From: Streptococcus sp.
Lineage (GTDB): Bacteria > Bacillota > Bacilli > Lactobacillales > Streptococcaceae
Assembly: GCF_030825805.1 (NCBI RefSeq)
Contig: NZ_JAPJPF010000012.1
Coordinates: forward strand, 1 to 40,152
DNA: 40,152 bases
Direction: 5' to 3'
The translations under genes and the position numbers were made by a program. Below, piece after piece: positions 1 through 8,678 of this stretch (position 1 is its first letter; each line of letters opens with the position of its first letter). The notes under the pieces are model-generated. The model saw only the letters and a list, made by a program, of their open reading frames with translations, was not told the origin of the DNA and ran no database searches.

Positions 1-2
1 AA

Positions 3-383
3 TTTGGTGATGAGCAAGTTCACATCTGGCGTCGTTCATACGATGTATTGCCTCCTGCAATGGCTCGCGATGATGAGCACTCAGCTCACACTGACCGTCG
101 TTACGCTTCACTTGACGATTCAGTGATTCCAGACGCTGAAAACTTGAAAGTTACTTTGGAACGTGCGCTTCCATTCTGGGAAGATAAAATCGCTCCAGCT
201 CTTAAAGACGGTAAGAACGTATTCGTAGGAGCACACGGTAACTCAATCCGTGCCCTTGTAAAACACATCAAACAGTTGTCAGACGACGAAATCATGGATG
301 TGGAAATCCCTAACTTCCCACCATTGGTATTCGAATTTGACGAAAAATTGAACGTAGTTTCTGAATACTATCTTGGTAAATAA
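3..383 (+). CDS. gpmA: 2,3-bisphosphoglycerate-dependent phosphoglycerate mutase, 3' part
   Basis: This is the C-terminal half of the glycolytic enzyme that interconverts 3- and 2-phosphoglycerate. The frame is open from the left edge of the window, so the start lies outside. Visible family blocks include [11 protein letters not shown] at the left edge and [17 protein letters not shown] further on, which carries the second catalytic histidine. The C-terminus ([13 protein letters not shown]..) matches the usual end of the dPGM family, so only the 5' part is missing. The gene is followed directly by a tandem terminator array. Codon use is that of a highly expressed gene. Confidence 0.95.
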   Translation, partial: FGDEQVHIWRRSYDVLPPAMARDDEHSAHTDRRYASLDDSVIPDAENLKVTLERALPFWEDKIAPALKDGKNVFVGAHGNSIRALVKHIKQLSDDEIMDVEIPNFPPLVFEFDEKLNVVSEYYLGK

Positions 384-385
384 AA

Positions 386-532
386 AGGTCTGGGGGACCT
401 TTTTATCCCGAGCCTAGAAATGCCAAAGCGAGGTAGGTCCGGGGGACCTTTTTATCCCGAGCCTAGAAACGCCAAAGCGAGGCAGGTCCGGGGGACCTTT
501 TTATCCCGAGCCTAGAAATGCCAAAGCGAGGC
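386..532 (+). repeat. Three tandem 49-bp units, each carrying a terminator-like hairpin
   Basis: Three near-identical units begin at 386, 435 and 484, each 49 bp long. Each starts with an inverted repeat AGGTCC-GGG-GGACCT (AGGTC/GACCT in the first) followed by five T residues, which is the layout of an intrinsic terminator. The rest of each unit runs ATCCCGAGCCTAGAAAYGCC and then AAAGCGAGG. Units differ at only a few positions, so the expansion is recent. The array sits immediately behind the gpmA stop codon. The start of a fourth unit (AAGTC) is visible at 533. Confidence 0.9.
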
Positions 533-562
533 AAGTCTAGCTGGATTCGTTATCAATAATAG

Positions 563-587
563 AAAGCTGACTTCGGTCAGCTTTTTT
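563..587 (+). terminator. Intrinsic terminator behind the gpmA repeat array
   Basis: AAAGCTGAC and GTCAGCTTT form a perfect 9-bp stem closed by a TTCG tetraloop and followed by a T run. It is the last signal before the metG promoter. The 384-695 gap therefore holds the triple repeat, this terminator and the metG promoter, with no gene. Confidence 0.9.
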
Positions 588-620
588 ACTTGTCTTTCCA
601 AGCTCCTAGCGCTTTTTTGG

Positions 621-649
621 TTTTCAGGGCCTCCTAAAAATGATATAAT
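621..649 (+). promoter_or_regulatory. metG promoter
   Basis: TTTTCA at 621-626 and TATAAT at 644-649 are separated by 17 bp, about 47 bp ahead of the metG start. There is no room for a T-box leader, so metG is probably not controlled by uncharged tRNA here. Confidence 0.7.
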
Positions 650-695
650 GAAGTGTTAGTACATAAGGTTTCATTAGCCTTGAAAGGAAAAGAAA

Positions 696-2687
696 ATGAC
701 AAAATCATTCTACATCACAACCCCTATCTATTACCCATCTGGTAAATTGCATATTGGTTCAGCTTATACTACGATCGCCTGTGACGTCTTGGCGCGTTAC
801 AAACGTATGATGAACTACGATGTGTTCTACCTGACTGGTCTTGATGAGCACGGTCAAAAGATCCAGCAGAAAGCAGAAGAAGCTGGGATCACGCCGCAAG
901 CTTATGTAGATGGGATGGCGGTTGGAGTGAAAGAACTCTGGCAATTACTCGATATCTCATATGATAAATTCATCCGTACGACAGACGATTACCATGAAAA
1001 AGTGGTGGCCCAAGTCTTCGAACGCTTGCTTGCGCAAGACGACATCTACTTGGGTGAATACTCTGGTTGGTATTCAGTCTCTGATGAAGAGTTCTTTACA
1101 GAAAGCCAATTGGCTGAGGTATACCGTGATGAGAATGGCAAGGTCGTCGGTGGGGTAGCCCCATCAGGCCACGAAGTAGAATGGGTTTCTGAAGAATCCT
1201 ATTTCCTTCGCCTCAGCAAATACCAAGACCGCTTGGTTGAGTTTTTCAAATCCCAACCTGATTTCATCACGCCAGATGGCCGTCTCAATGAAATGTTGAA
1301 AAACTTTATCGAGCCAGGTTTGGAAGACTTGGCAGTATCTCGGACTACCTTTACCTGGGGAGTTCCAGTCCCATCCAATCCAAAACACGTGGTTTATGTA
1401 TGGATTGATGCCCTTCTTAACTATGTGACCGCTCTCGGTTACGATCAAGAGCAGCATGGCAACTTTGACAAGTTCTGGAACGGCACTGTCTTCCACATGG
1501 TCGGAAAAGACATCCTTCGTTTCCACTCCATCTACTGGCCAATCCTTCTCATGATGTTGGATGTTAAATTGCCAGAACGTTTGATTGCCCATGGTTGGTT
1601 TGTCATGAAAGACGGCAAGATGTCTAAGTCTAAAGGGAATGTCATCTACCCAGAAATGTTGGTGGAACGCTTTGGCTTGGATCCACTTCGTTACTACCTC
1701 ATGCGTAGTCTTCCTGTTGGTTCAGATGGTACTTTCACACCAGAAGACTATGTGGCTCGCATCAACTATGAATTGGCCAATGACCTTGGAAACCTTCTTA
1801 ACCGGACGGTGGCCATGATCAATAAATACTTTGGTGGTCAAGTCCCTGCTTATGTCGAAAATGCCACCGCATTTGATGCAGATTTGGCCAAGGTGGTCGA
1901 AGAAAGTATTGCCGAATACCATAAACAAATGAATGCGGTTGATTACCCACGCGCTTTGGAAGCAGTATGGAACATCATCTCTCGTACCAACAAGTACATC
2001 GATGAGACAGCTCCATGGGTCCTTGCTAAAGAAGATGGTGACAAGGAACAATTGGCAGCGGTCATGGCTCACTTGGCAGCAAGTCTCCGTGTCGTGGCTC
2101 ACTTGATCCAGCCATTCATGATGAACACCTCAAATGCTATCATGGAACAACTTGGCTTGGGCTTGGACTTCGATCTTGAAAACTTGACCTTAGCAGGCTT
2201 CCCTGAAAATGTCACAGTGGTTGCCAAAGGAACTCCAATCTTCCCACGTCTCGACATGGAAGAAGAAATTGCCTACATCCAATCTCAAATGACTGCAGGC
2301 AAGCCACAAGAAAAAGAATGGATTCCAGAAGAAGTGGAACTCAAGTCTGAAAAAGATGAGATCAAATTTGAAGACTTTGACAAGGTTGAAATCCGTGTAG
2401 CAGAGGTCAAAGAAGTGGAACGCGTCGAAGGATCAGACAAACTGCTTCGCTTCCGCCTTGACGCTGGTGACGGTGAAGATCGTCAAATCCTCTCTGGTAT
2501 CGCGAAATTCTATCCAAATGAACAAGAATTGGTCGGCAAGAAACTTCAAATCGTGGCCAACCTCAAACCACGTAAGATGATGAAGAAATATGTCAGCCAA
2601 GGCATGATTCTTTCCGCAGAACACGGAGATCAATTAACAGTCTTAACGGTTGATCCATCTGTTCCAAATGGAAGCATCATCGGCTAA
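696..2687 (+). CDS. metG: Methionyl-tRNA synthetase
   Basis: This cytoplasmic class I synthetase charges tRNA-Met. The HIGH-type motif HIGS is at residues 19-22 and KMSKS at 308-312. No CPxC zinc-knuckle cysteines are seen, which fits the zinc-free class. The C-terminal part from about residue 560 is the EMAP/Trbp111-type tRNA-binding domain ([20 protein letters not shown], then the [14 protein letters not shown] block). The length of 663 aa is typical for a synthetase with this appended domain. AAAGGAAAAG lies just before the ATG. It is a single-gene transcription unit followed by a dispersed structured repeat and a terminator at 2944. Confidence 0.97.
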   Translation: MTKSFYITTPIYYPSGKLHIGSAYTTIACDVLARYKRMMNYDVFYLTGLDEHGQKIQQKAEEAGITPQAYVDGMAVGVKELWQLLDISYDKFIRTTDDYHEKVVAQVFERLLAQDDIYLGEYSGWYSVSDEEFFTESQLAEVYRDENGKVVGGVAPSGHEVEWVSEESYFLRLSKYQDRLVEFFKSQPDFITPDGRLNEMLKNFIEPGLEDLAVSRTTFTWGVPVPSNPKHVVYVWIDALLNYVTALGYDQEQHGNFDKFWNGTVFHMVGKDILRFHSIYWPILLMMLDVKLPERLIAHGWFVMKDGKMSKSKGNVIYPEMLVERFGLDPLRYYLMRSLPVGSDGTFTPEDYVARINYELANDLGNLLNRTVAMINKYFGGQVPAYVENATAFDADLAKVVEESIAEYHKQMNAVDYPRALEAVWNIISRTNKYIDETAPWVLAKEDGDKEQLAAVMAHLAASLRVVAHLIQPFMMNTSNAIMEQLGLGLDFDLENLTLAGFPENVTVVAKGTPIFPRLDMEEEIAYIQSQMTAGKPQEKEWIPEEVELKSEKDEIKFEDFDKVEIRVAEVKEVERVEGSDKLLRFRLDAGDGEDRQILSGIAKFYPNEQELVGKKLQIVANLKPRKMMKKYVSQGMILSAEHGDQLTVLTVDPSVPNGSIIG

Positions 2688-2714
2688 ACGATAGACAAAG
2701 AAAAAATCATCTAA

Positions 2715-2852
2715 AAAACTTTCCTTAGGTGAGTACGGACGTCAGCGAACTTCGAAGAAGTTCCATGACTTAGTTTTGGACCCTGGGTTCCAAAACTCCC
2801 GAGTGCTAGAAACACAATTGTTTCTAGCACTTTTCTCACGACGGAAAGTTTT
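2715..2852 (+). repeat. Structured dispersed repeat, copy 1
   Basis: This 138-bp element lies 27 bp behind metG. The outer stem is AAAACTTTCC (2715-2724) with GGAAAGTTTT (2843-2852), extended outward by ATCATCT/AGATGAT with a small bulge. A second stem is GTGAG/CTCAC. Inside are three hairpins: GTCA-GC-GAACTTC paired with GAAGTTC-CA-TGAC, AGTTTTGGA with TCCAAAACT, and AGTGCTAGAAACA with TGTTTCTAGCACT. Related copies lie at 3042 (minus), 11592 and 15724. I do not recognise it as BOX, RUP or a known riboswitch. Confidence 0.85.
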
Positions 2853-2943
2853 AGTAGATGATTGAATAGTTCTTACGAATAAATTTTTTAATTTTTATAG
2901 AATATATTTGATTTGTAAGGAAGAGCAGATTGTCTATGCTCTC

Positions 2944-2970
2944 AAGCACTCCCACGGGAGTGCTTTTGTT
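2944..2970 (+). terminator. Intrinsic terminator of metG
   Basis: AAGCACTCC and GGAGTGCTT pair around a CACG loop and are followed by TTGTTG. A metG transcript ending here would include the structured repeat. The 2688-3191 gap therefore contains repeat copy 1, this terminator and repeat copy 4 on the other strand. Confidence 0.8.
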
Positions 2971-3041
2971 GTATTGATATAGTTCCCATCATTGAATTTT
3001 ACAAGGATAGAAGATGAGTCCTATTAGTAATGAATGTTAAT

Positions 3042-3180
3042 GGAGACTTCCGCAGTGAGAAAAGAGTCTGAAACATTTTCGTTTCAGACTCTCGGAAGAT
3101 TTGAGACAGTGGGCTCAAATCTTAGGTATGGAATCCCAAAGGGATTCGCTACCGTCCGTCCTCACCTAAGGAAAGTCTCC
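3042..3180 (-). repeat. Structured dispersed repeat, copy 4 (minus strand)
   Basis: Read on the minus strand this is the most diverged copy of the family. It keeps the whole architecture with different stem sequences: outer GGAGACTTTCC/GGAAGTCTCC, GTGAG/CTCAC, then GGTA-GC-GAATCCC with GGGATTC-CA-TACC, AGATTTGAG with CTCAAATCT, and AGAGTCTGAAAC with GTTTCAGACTCT. The conserved unpaired parts (TTAG, ACGGAC, GC/CA internal loop, CCG between hairpins) are kept. It lies just downstream of the small XRE regulator on the same strand. Confidence 0.85.
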
Positions 3181-3191
3181 GAATATAGTTC

Positions 3192-3398
3192 CTATTCATC
3201 TGGCCGGTATTCCAGGATATCTCCTGGCTGGCAGTCGAGTTCTTTGCAGATGGCTTCAAGGGTGGTAAAGCGGATGGCTTTGGCCTTGCCAGTCTTAAGG
3301 ATGGAGAGGTTGGCGGTAGTGATACCGATTTTATCAGCCAGCTCATTGGATTTCATCTTTCGCTTGGCCAGCATGACATCTAGATTGACGATAATCAT
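3192..3398 (-). CDS. Small XRE-family transcriptional regulator (YozG type)
   Basis: This 68-aa protein is essentially one Cro/C1 helix-turn-helix domain, with the recognition region NELADKIGITTANLSILKTG and a typical C-terminal CKELDCQPGDILEYRPDE. It probably binds DNA as a dimer and regulates its own operon. The start has a strong AAGGAGGG site. It is the second gene of a two-gene unit, 10 bp behind the DUF2975 membrane protein. The same pairing is common in Firmicutes (YoaS/YozG-like). The regulated target beyond the operon is unknown. Confidence 0.88.
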   Translation of the reverse strand: MIIVNLDVMLAKRKMKSNELADKIGITTANLSILKTGKAKAIRFTTLEAICKELDCQPGDILEYRPDE

Positions 3399-3408
3399 GG
3401 TCCCCTCC

Positions 3409-3930
3409 TTAAATGGTCAGCTCATTTTCTTCTGCGATCTCAATCCCTCTCTCTAAGATTTTGCCAAGCACCCATACTATTGGGACGGCAAGGAGGAGTC
3501 CCGTATTAAAGGTCAATTGGAAGGTGAAGGGAAGGAGATAAGCATCGCCATTGGTCTCAAGTGTACCAGACATAAAGGACAAGACCAAGAGGATCTTCCA
3601 AGCTCGGTTGCAAAGATCAATGTTGGAGTGAGAAAAGATCTTTTCTTGATAGAGATTTTGGAGGAAGCTGCGAATAGTGAGGAGAAGAAAAATATAAATA
3701 GCGCTTGAGGCTAGTGGGAAGAGCAACTGCCAGAGGGGTTGCAGATGTTTGGGGAAGAGCTGGATGCCATTTACCTCAAAGGACAAGCGTCCAGATTGAA
3801 TGAGATCCTTAAACACTCCCATCCGAGAAAGCAGGTGGATGACCAGTGCAGCCAGGGTCATAAAGCCACAGAAGTAAATGAAAGCCGTTAAGACTTCAAT
3901 GACATTTTTTAAGGTTTTTGAGTTTTTCAT
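3409..3930 (-). CDS. DUF2975 membrane protein
   Basis: This 173-aa protein has four predicted membrane segments: about residues 10-34, 65-87, 105-125 and 135-158. They follow the DUF2975 pattern, with a loop carrying FLQNLYQEKIFSHSNIDLCNRAWKIL between segments two and three. Its function is unknown. Coupling to a small XRE regulator suggests it may tether or sense for that regulator, which is inference. It starts with AAGGAGG upstream and has a good promoter at 3967-3994. Confidence 0.85.
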   Translation of the reverse strand: MKNSKTLKNVIEVLTAFIYFCGFMTLAALVIHLLSRMGVFKDLIQSGRLSFEVNGIQLFPKHLQPLWQLLFPLASSAIYIFLLLTIRSFLQNLYQEKIFSHSNIDLCNRAWKILLVLSFMSGTLETNGDAYLLPFTFQLTFNTGLLLAVPIVWVLGKILERGIEIAEENELTI

Positions 3931-3966
3931 CGCAAGCCTCCTTAAAGTTTTTTATTTTTCACTTAT

Positions 3967-3994
3967 AGTATACTCCTTATAAAAAATAAGTCAA
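3967..3994 (-). promoter_or_regulatory. Promoter of the DUF2975-XRE operon
   Basis: On the minus strand TTGACT (3989-3994) and TATACT (3967-3972) are spaced by 16 bp, about 37 bp ahead of the DUF2975 start codon. A-T-rich half-sites ACTTAT/ATAAGT flank the spacer and -10 and could be an operator for the XRE protein; this is inference. Confidence 0.75.
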
Positions 3995-4043
3995 TAAAAA
4001 AGTATCGAAAAACGATAAAAAGTTTATGAAATTCAGTCAAAAT

Positions 4044-4071
4044 TTGCTTTAAATAGAATTTAAGGTATACT
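4044..4071 (+). promoter_or_regulatory. Promoter of the DUF6287-type protein
   Basis: TTGCTT (4044-4049) and TATACT (4066-4071) are 16 bp apart. An AAGGAGG ribosome site follows at about 4091, ahead of the ATG at 4105. Confidence 0.7.
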
Positions 4072-4104
4072 ATTAGGTAACTACCATTTCAAGGAGGTAT
4101 TGAA

Positions 4105-5373
4105 ATGATCAAAAAATTAGATAAGAAATATCTTTGGATGATCATCGCTTTTGTGAGTGCAGTGGTTCTAATCGGAGGAGTCTATCTCTACTCTAGCTCT
4201 AATATTCAACCGGATCATCAAAAAGAGTTCAATCAGACCTCGAAGACCTCGTCTTCTTCAAAGGAAAAAGCCATCGATCTGTCTGGTGAATATGTCTCAA
4301 GTGCGCGTGATAAGGCCAAGATTCAAAAAGATGGGAAATCCTGGAAGATTGATTACGAGACAGAAGATGGTCCTGTATCAGCAACTTTCTTAACGGATTT
4401 CAAAGTAGAAGGAGCCAATAAAGTTTCTACTAGTCAGATGAAAAAGTCAGATGGAAATAAGGATTTCACCATCACTGTGCGTATTTTTAAATACAAAACA
4501 GATAAAGACCCCCTTATTACGGTAACCATGTCAGACAAAGACCCCGATCATGAGATGGTCTTTGCCAATCGGAAGGATTTTTTCAAGTCGACGAATCCAG
4601 ATGACGCAGTACTGGATGGGGATTTGACAACCTTTGCGGGAAGTTATTCCAATGAATCTATTGAACAGCAGATTGCGGATTCCGGCTTTAAGCTGTATGG
4701 CTATAGTCCAGAAGATTACTACAATCATCGGACTACTGTCTTTCCTTCTATCTACTCTGATCAGGACAAGGGGTGGAGCTTCTGGAGTGGAGCTACCAAT
4801 GTCCAATTTGTCCTCAATAAAGATAAGAAACCTAAGAAAGCTGGATCAACCTATCAGGTTTACTTTGTCCAAGCTGGAACAACTGGAGCAAGTCCTGGTC
4901 AAGAATTGATTGTCACCTTGATTCCTGAAAATGTTCAAGGTCCTGATGGCGTCGTTTCACCTTTGAGACGTATCTTCTACCATCAAGCCTCCTTCCAAGC
5001 CTATCAGGACAAATGGTGGGAAGCTTACCCAGCGCCTAAGAAGGAAGCAGACCTTGATATTGCGGCTATCAATAGTGGAGATTTTTCAAGCCTGGCAGGG
5101 ACATGGCGCAATGCCAAAGGCCAAGAGATGGTCATCCAAGAAGATGGAACTGTGAAAGGTCAAGGGAGATTAAAAGCAGTGCCAAACTCTGATAAGACAA
5201 GTAAAGTCCCTTATGTAGATCTACGTGTGGGAGAAACAGGAGTGGCAGTTGGCCTCTTTAAGATTGGTTTTGAAAATCCTGATGGAGACCAGTCAGATAA
5301 GAGCAAACCTCGCTTGGTTGTTACCCAATCAGCTGGGAACTATCCAGCAGATCAATACTTCTATCGTCAATAA
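4105..5373 (+). CDS. Membrane-anchored DUF6287-type surface protein
   Basis: This 422-aa protein has an N-terminal signal-anchor (about residues 10-30, LWMIIAFVSAVVLIGGVYLY) and no lipobox cysteine, then a Ser/Thr/Lys-rich linker. The exported part appears to hold repeated small beta domains. The clearest is near residue 330 (INSGDFSSLAGTWRNAKGQE), which matches the streptococcal DUF6287 pattern. Looser echoes occur at IDLSGEYVSSARDKAKIQKD and GDLTTFAGSYSNES. The function is unknown; the family is found on streptococcal cell surfaces. It is a monocistronic gene with its own promoter and terminator. Confidence 0.78.
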   Translation: MIKKLDKKYLWMIIAFVSAVVLIGGVYLYSSSNIQPDHQKEFNQTSKTSSSSKEKAIDLSGEYVSSARDKAKIQKDGKSWKIDYETEDGPVSATFLTDFKVEGANKVSTSQMKKSDGNKDFTITVRIFKYKTDKDPLITVTMSDKDPDHEMVFANRKDFFKSTNPDDAVLDGDLTTFAGSYSNESIEQQIADSGFKLYGYSPEDYYNHRTTVFPSIYSDQDKGWSFWSGATNVQFVLNKDKKPKKAGSTYQVYFVQAGTTGASPGQELIVTLIPENVQGPDGVVSPLRRIFYHQASFQAYQDKWWEAYPAPKKEADLDIAAINSGDFSSLAGTWRNAKGQEMVIQEDGTVKGQGRLKAVPNSDKTSKVPYVDLRVGETGVAVGLFKIGFENPDGDQSDKSKPRLVVTQSAGNYPADQYFYRQ

Positions 5374-5380
5374 GAAGCGA

Positions 5381-5416
5381 AAAACCCAGGAAATGTGATT
5401 TCCTGGGTTTTGTTTT
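5381..5416 (+). terminator. Terminator of the DUF6287-type gene
   Basis: AAAACCCAGGAAAT and ATTTCCTGGGTTTT pair with a three-base loop and are followed by GTTTT. The stem is strong in both directions. Confidence 0.9.
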
Positions 5417-5439
5417 GCTTTAATGAATTCTCTTTCTAT

Positions 5440-5474
5440 AAAAAAAATCGTTTACACCATTGGATGTAAACGAT
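5440..5474 (-). terminator. Terminator of the DUF2974 gene (minus strand)
   Basis: On the minus strand ATCGTTTACATCC pairs with GGTGTAAACGAT and is followed by a run of T residues. It lies 33 bp beyond the stop codon of the minus-strand gene. Confidence 0.85.
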
Positions 5475-5507
5475 GTTGTTACATTTTATAAAATAGAGTT
5501 AAAATTG

Positions 5508-6692
5508 TCAATCTTTGTGCTCAAGGAGAAGTGGTGAGGTGGTCTCGACTGCTTGTTTTCGCTTGAAAAATGCAGCCATTTGAACCAGGATACGGGGAAC
5601 TGTTTGCCATTTTTTCCAAGCTTGGACACGGGTGTCGATGAGTTGCTTGGCTAGACGTTCCAGCATTTCCCTTTCTGTAGGATCTAGGTCTTGAGCATTT
5701 TGAAAGATGTCTTTGATCTTGGAGAAATTTTTCAAGTTCCTCAAATCATTAATTGAAGTGATGCCTGCGTCCAGAAAAATGCCAAAAAAGGTATCAAAGA
5801 ACTTCTTGCGCTCATCCGCCGATGTTTCGCGAACCCACTGCTTTAGGGTCTCGTAGGTCTGCTGACTATCGGGATTGGTTTGATCTAGTGTCACAAATCC
5901 ATCCTTTTCAACCATCCAAGTAAAGGCGTCATGCTGGGCAAAGCCACCAAAGGCTCGACTTTTAACAATCGTAGCAGGCTCTGGGACTTCCAGCATCATG
6001 CCGACGATGGATCCTTGTGGGACAAAGCGATGAATGAGGTGTGCGATTCGTTGGTATCCCTCTGTTTTGATAATGGACTTGTTGAGACCTGGAGCGTCGT
6101 AACAGTAAATGGCATGGACTTGTTCGGACAGCTGATCAGGAAGGTAGGAGCAGGCATAGGTTGCGAGATTGCCCCCTTTGGAGTGACCGGCTACTAAGAA
6201 GCGCCCTTTAGGAAATTCCTTCATGACGTTTTGTAGGTAGCTGGCTGCGCGCCTCTGAGCTGGGACATGGTCCATATAGGTCATATGGAAGTCTTCCTTC
6301 CAGCCGATCAAGGTGTCATCCGTCCCCCTGAAGACAACTAAATAAACATCCATGGTAAGACGATAGGTCATAGCCGCAAACTGCTTCTGAACATCGGGGT
6401 CATATTCGTTGACATAGTTGAGGAGTTTGAGATTCTTAAAGCGTTTGGATGTAGCTAGGACATCGACTATTTTCAGGTGTTGGTCTGTCACGATGAAATC
6501 TGTGGTTCGATCGACTAGCTCTGCTGCATCAGATAAGCGGACTTCAATATTGGTCGTATCCCCTTGGGGCACGATCCGATCAAAAGGAAGATAGGTCAGC
6601 TCTGTCAGTGCCAGGACATCGAGTTCCTTAAAAGGGCGATCGTAGATGGAATCATAGGTGACATAGTCTAGATAATCAAAAATCGTGGACAT
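5508..6692 (-). CDS. DUF2974 (Mbeg1-like) alpha/beta-hydrolase-fold protein
   Basis: The protein begins MSTIFDYLDYVTYDSIYDRP and is 394 aa long. The start at 6692 is chosen because AAGGAGA lies just upstream and the family begins there; a longer open frame reaching 7061 runs into the response regulator on the other strand and is not credible. It carries a lipase-like nucleophile elbow GHSKGG with Ser171, and FRGTDDTLIGWKEDF, where family members place the oxyanion region. The substrate is unknown and it looks cytoplasmic. It is monocistronic, with a TATACT -10 at 6720-6725. Confidence 0.85.
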   Translation of the reverse strand: MSTIFDYLDYVTYDSIYDRPFKELDVLALTELTYLPFDRIVPQGDTTNIEVRLSDAAELVDRTTDFIVTDQHLKIVDVLATSKRFKNLKLLNYVNEYDPDVQKQFAAMTYRLTMDVYLVVFRGTDDTLIGWKEDFHMTYMDHVPAQRRAASYLQNVMKEFPKGRFLVAGHSKGGNLATYACSYLPDQLSEQVHAIYCYDAPGLNKSIIKTEGYQRIAHLIHRFVPQGSIVGMMLEVPEPATIVKSRAFGGFAQHDAFTWMVEKDGFVTLDQTNPDSQQTYETLKQWVRETSADERKKFFDTFFGIFLDAGITSINDLRNLKNFSKIKDIFQNAQDLDPTEREMLERLAKQLIDTRVQAWKKWQTVPRILVQMAAFFKRKQAVETTSPLLLEHKD

Positions 6693-6875
6693 GAGATTCT
6701 CCTTTGTATCTGTATGTTCAGTATAGCATAAAATACCTGAAAAGCCCCTCAGTAAAAATAGGAAATTGACGAAAGGAGTTACCTGTAACTTGAGATGGCG
6801 AAAAATATGTATGCTCCTTGGATAATTTGATATAATGAAAGGGTAATACTCTAGTAAGAAAGAGAAGGAAAGAGC

Positions 6876-7553
6876 ATGCACAAAATTCTTCTTGTCGAAG
6901 ATGATGAAACCATTCGCCAACAAGTGAAGAAAATCATGGAGCAGTGGGGCTTTGAAGTTATTGCAGTTGATGACTTTATGGATGTATTGGGGACCTTCGT
7001 CCAGACCAATCCTCATCTGATTCTGATGGATATTGGCCTTCCTCTTTATAATGGCTACCATTGGTGCCAGGAGATTCGTAAGGTATCTAAGGTCCCTATC
7101 ATGTTTTTATCCTCACGAGATCAGGCCATGGACATCGTCATGGCCATCAATATGGGGGGAGATGACTATGTGACCAAGCCATTTGATCCCAATGTTCTCT
7201 TGGCAAAAATCCAGGGTCTCCTTCGCCGCTCATATGAGTTTGGAACTGATCAAGATTTGTTAGAACACCGGGGCGCCATCCTCAATCTCAAATCCATGGA
7301 TCTGGTCTATGAGGGAGAGGTCGTTAATTTGACCAAAAATGAATTTCAAATTCTTCGCATCCTTTTTGAAAAAGCTGGAAGTGTAGTGGCTCGGGATGAT
7401 TTAATGAAGGAATTGTGGAACAGTGATTTCTTTATTGATGATAACACCCTCTCGGTCAATGTAGCTAGACTTCGGAAGAAACTCGAAGAAGCAGGACTGG
7501 AGCATTTTATCGAAACGAAAAAAGGGATAGGATACGGGTTGAGCAATGGATAA
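6876..7553 (+). CDS. bceR: OmpR-family response regulator, BceR type
   Basis: This 225-aa protein has an N-terminal receiver domain with acidic pocket E8-D9-D10, phosphoacceptor Asp52 (LILMDIGLP) and Lys101 (VTKPFDPN). Its C-terminal winged helix contains NEFQILRILFEKAGSVVARD. It overlaps the kinase gene by 8 bp. The kinase is of the intramembrane-sensing BceS type, and two BceAB-type transporters follow with TNACA-N4-TGTAA operators. It is therefore probably their activator during cell-wall-active peptide stress. A TATAAT box is at 6831-6836. The symbol is by family; the strain name may differ. Confidence 0.88.
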   Translation: MHKILLVEDDETIRQQVKKIMEQWGFEVIAVDDFMDVLGTFVQTNPHLILMDIGLPLYNGYHWCQEIRKVSKVPIMFLSSRDQAMDIVMAINMGGDDYVTKPFDPNVLLAKIQGLLRRSYEFGTDQDLLEHRGAILNLKSMDLVYEGEVVNLTKNEFQILRILFEKAGSVVARDDLMKELWNSDFFIDDNTLSVNVARLRKKLEEAGLEHFIETKKGIGYGLSNG

Positions 7554-8520
7554 TCGATTCTTATTTGTCAAACACTATCTGATTTCTCACCGTCGCTATC
7601 TCTATTTGATTGGTTTACTCCTTTCATCCCTAGTCTTGTTTGCCTATATATTCGAAGGCTACCGCAATTTTCTCCTTTACCTGACAGGAATTTTGGCTTT
7701 TTTGAGTCTTCTTCTGGTCATTTGGGATGCTGTGGCTGGGTATCAGGCCTGTCGGAAGGAAGTGCTCTATGGGGAGGGACTACCTGAGACCCCTCTAGAA
7801 CTGGTCTTGAGTCAGAAACTAGCAACCAGTCAGCAAGCCCAACGTGAGCAGACAACGGTGAGTATAGAGACCTACAATGATCTGATGGATTACTATACCC
7901 TCTGGGTCCACCAGATTAAGACGCCCATTGCGGCCAGTCAACTCTTGGTTAAAAATATAGAAGACAGCGACCTGAGACAACAAATGGAGCAGGAGCTCTT
8001 TAAGATTGATTCCTATGCCAATGTGGTCCTCCAGTATCTGAGACTCGAAAGCTTTCACGATGATTTGGTTCTTAAGCGTGTTCCACTCGAAGAGCTGGTC
8101 AAAGAAGTCGTGCGAAAGTATGCCATCTTCTTTATTCAAAAGGGCTTGACGGTGGATCTGCATGACTTAGATGTCGCCGTCATTACCGATCGCAAGTGGC
8201 TCTTGGTCATCATCGAGCAATTGCTGTCTAATAGCCTTAAGTATACCAGCACTGGCGGGATTGAGATTTATTTCAAAGACCAGACCCTTTTTATGAAAGA
8301 TAGTGGGATTGGAATTAAGGATAGCGATATACTCCGTGTCTTTGAGCGGGGATTCTCCGGCTACAATGGGCATTTGACCCAGCAATCTTCTGGACTAGGC
8401 CTCTATCTGTCTAAAAAGATTTCCGATCAGCTAGGGCACCAACTTCAGATGACGTCTCAGGTTGGGCAAGGGACGACTGTTGCCATTCGCTTTGAAGAGA
8501 AGAAGTTGGTGATGGATTAA
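7546..8520 (+). CDS. bceS: Intramembrane-sensing histidine kinase, BceS type
   Basis: This 324-aa kinase has two membrane segments (about 19-37 and 43-62) with almost no extracellular loop, the hallmark of intramembrane-sensing kinases. The phosphoacceptor is His122 in WVHQIKTP. ATPase boxes follow: the N box near LLSNSLKYT, then DSGIGIKDSD and SSGLGLYLSKKI. Kinases of this class do not sense drug directly but read the activity of the partner ABC transporter. It is translated from an ATG inside the regulator's last codons. Confidence 0.88.
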   Translation: MDNRFLFVKHYLISHRRYLYLIGLLLSSLVLFAYIFEGYRNFLLYLTGILAFLSLLLVIWDAVAGYQACRKEVLYGEGLPETPLELVLSQKLATSQQAQREQTTVSIETYNDLMDYYTLWVHQIKTPIAASQLLVKNIEDSDLRQQMEQELFKIDSYANVVLQYLRLESFHDDLVLKRVPLEELVKEVVRKYAIFFIQKGLTVDLHDLDVAVITDRKWLLVIIEQLLSNSLKYTSTGGIEIYFKDQTLFMKDSGIGIKDSDILRVFERGFSGYNGHLTQQSSGLGLYLSKKISDQLGHQLQMTSQVGQGTTVAIRFEEKKLVMD

Positions 8521-8575
8521 GGGAATTCGTCGGTATCTAATGTTTCTCTCCCTAAGGTCCTCTTTTATTTAAAAA

Positions 8576-8649
8576 TGACAAAAATGTAAGATTTAATTTT
8601 AAAAATGAAAGGTTAGGTTATGGTGACCACCTTTTATTTTTTATACAAT
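8576..8649 (+). promoter_or_regulatory. BceR operator and promoter of transporter operon 1
   Basis: TGACA-AAAA-TGTAA at 8576-8589 fits the published BceR-type consensus TNACA-N4-TGTAA. A TACAAT -10 lies at 8644-8649, 68 bp from the operator start. A second conserved block, AAAATGAAAGGTTAG, lies between them. The -35 region (TGGTGA, 8621-8626) is poor, as expected for an activator-dependent promoter. The same arrangement with identical spacing precedes the second transporter. Confidence 0.8.
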
Positions 8650-8678
8650 AGTCTCATCAAATGAAGGAGGTCAAGAAA

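Noticed and set aside
384..540. CRISPR array
   Set aside because: The 49-bp tandem units have no unique spacers between them; the whole unit is repeated and contains a terminator.
2706..2863. Classic BOX or RUP element
   Set aside because: The outer inverted repeat and internal sequences do not match the boxA/boxC or RUP sequences I know; only the general idea of a structured intergenic repeat is shared.
6693..7061. N-terminal extension of the DUF2974 protein to a start at 7061
   Set aside because: It would overlap the response regulator gene by 186 bp on the opposite strand, has no ribosome site, and the family begins at the MSTIFDYLD start at 6692.
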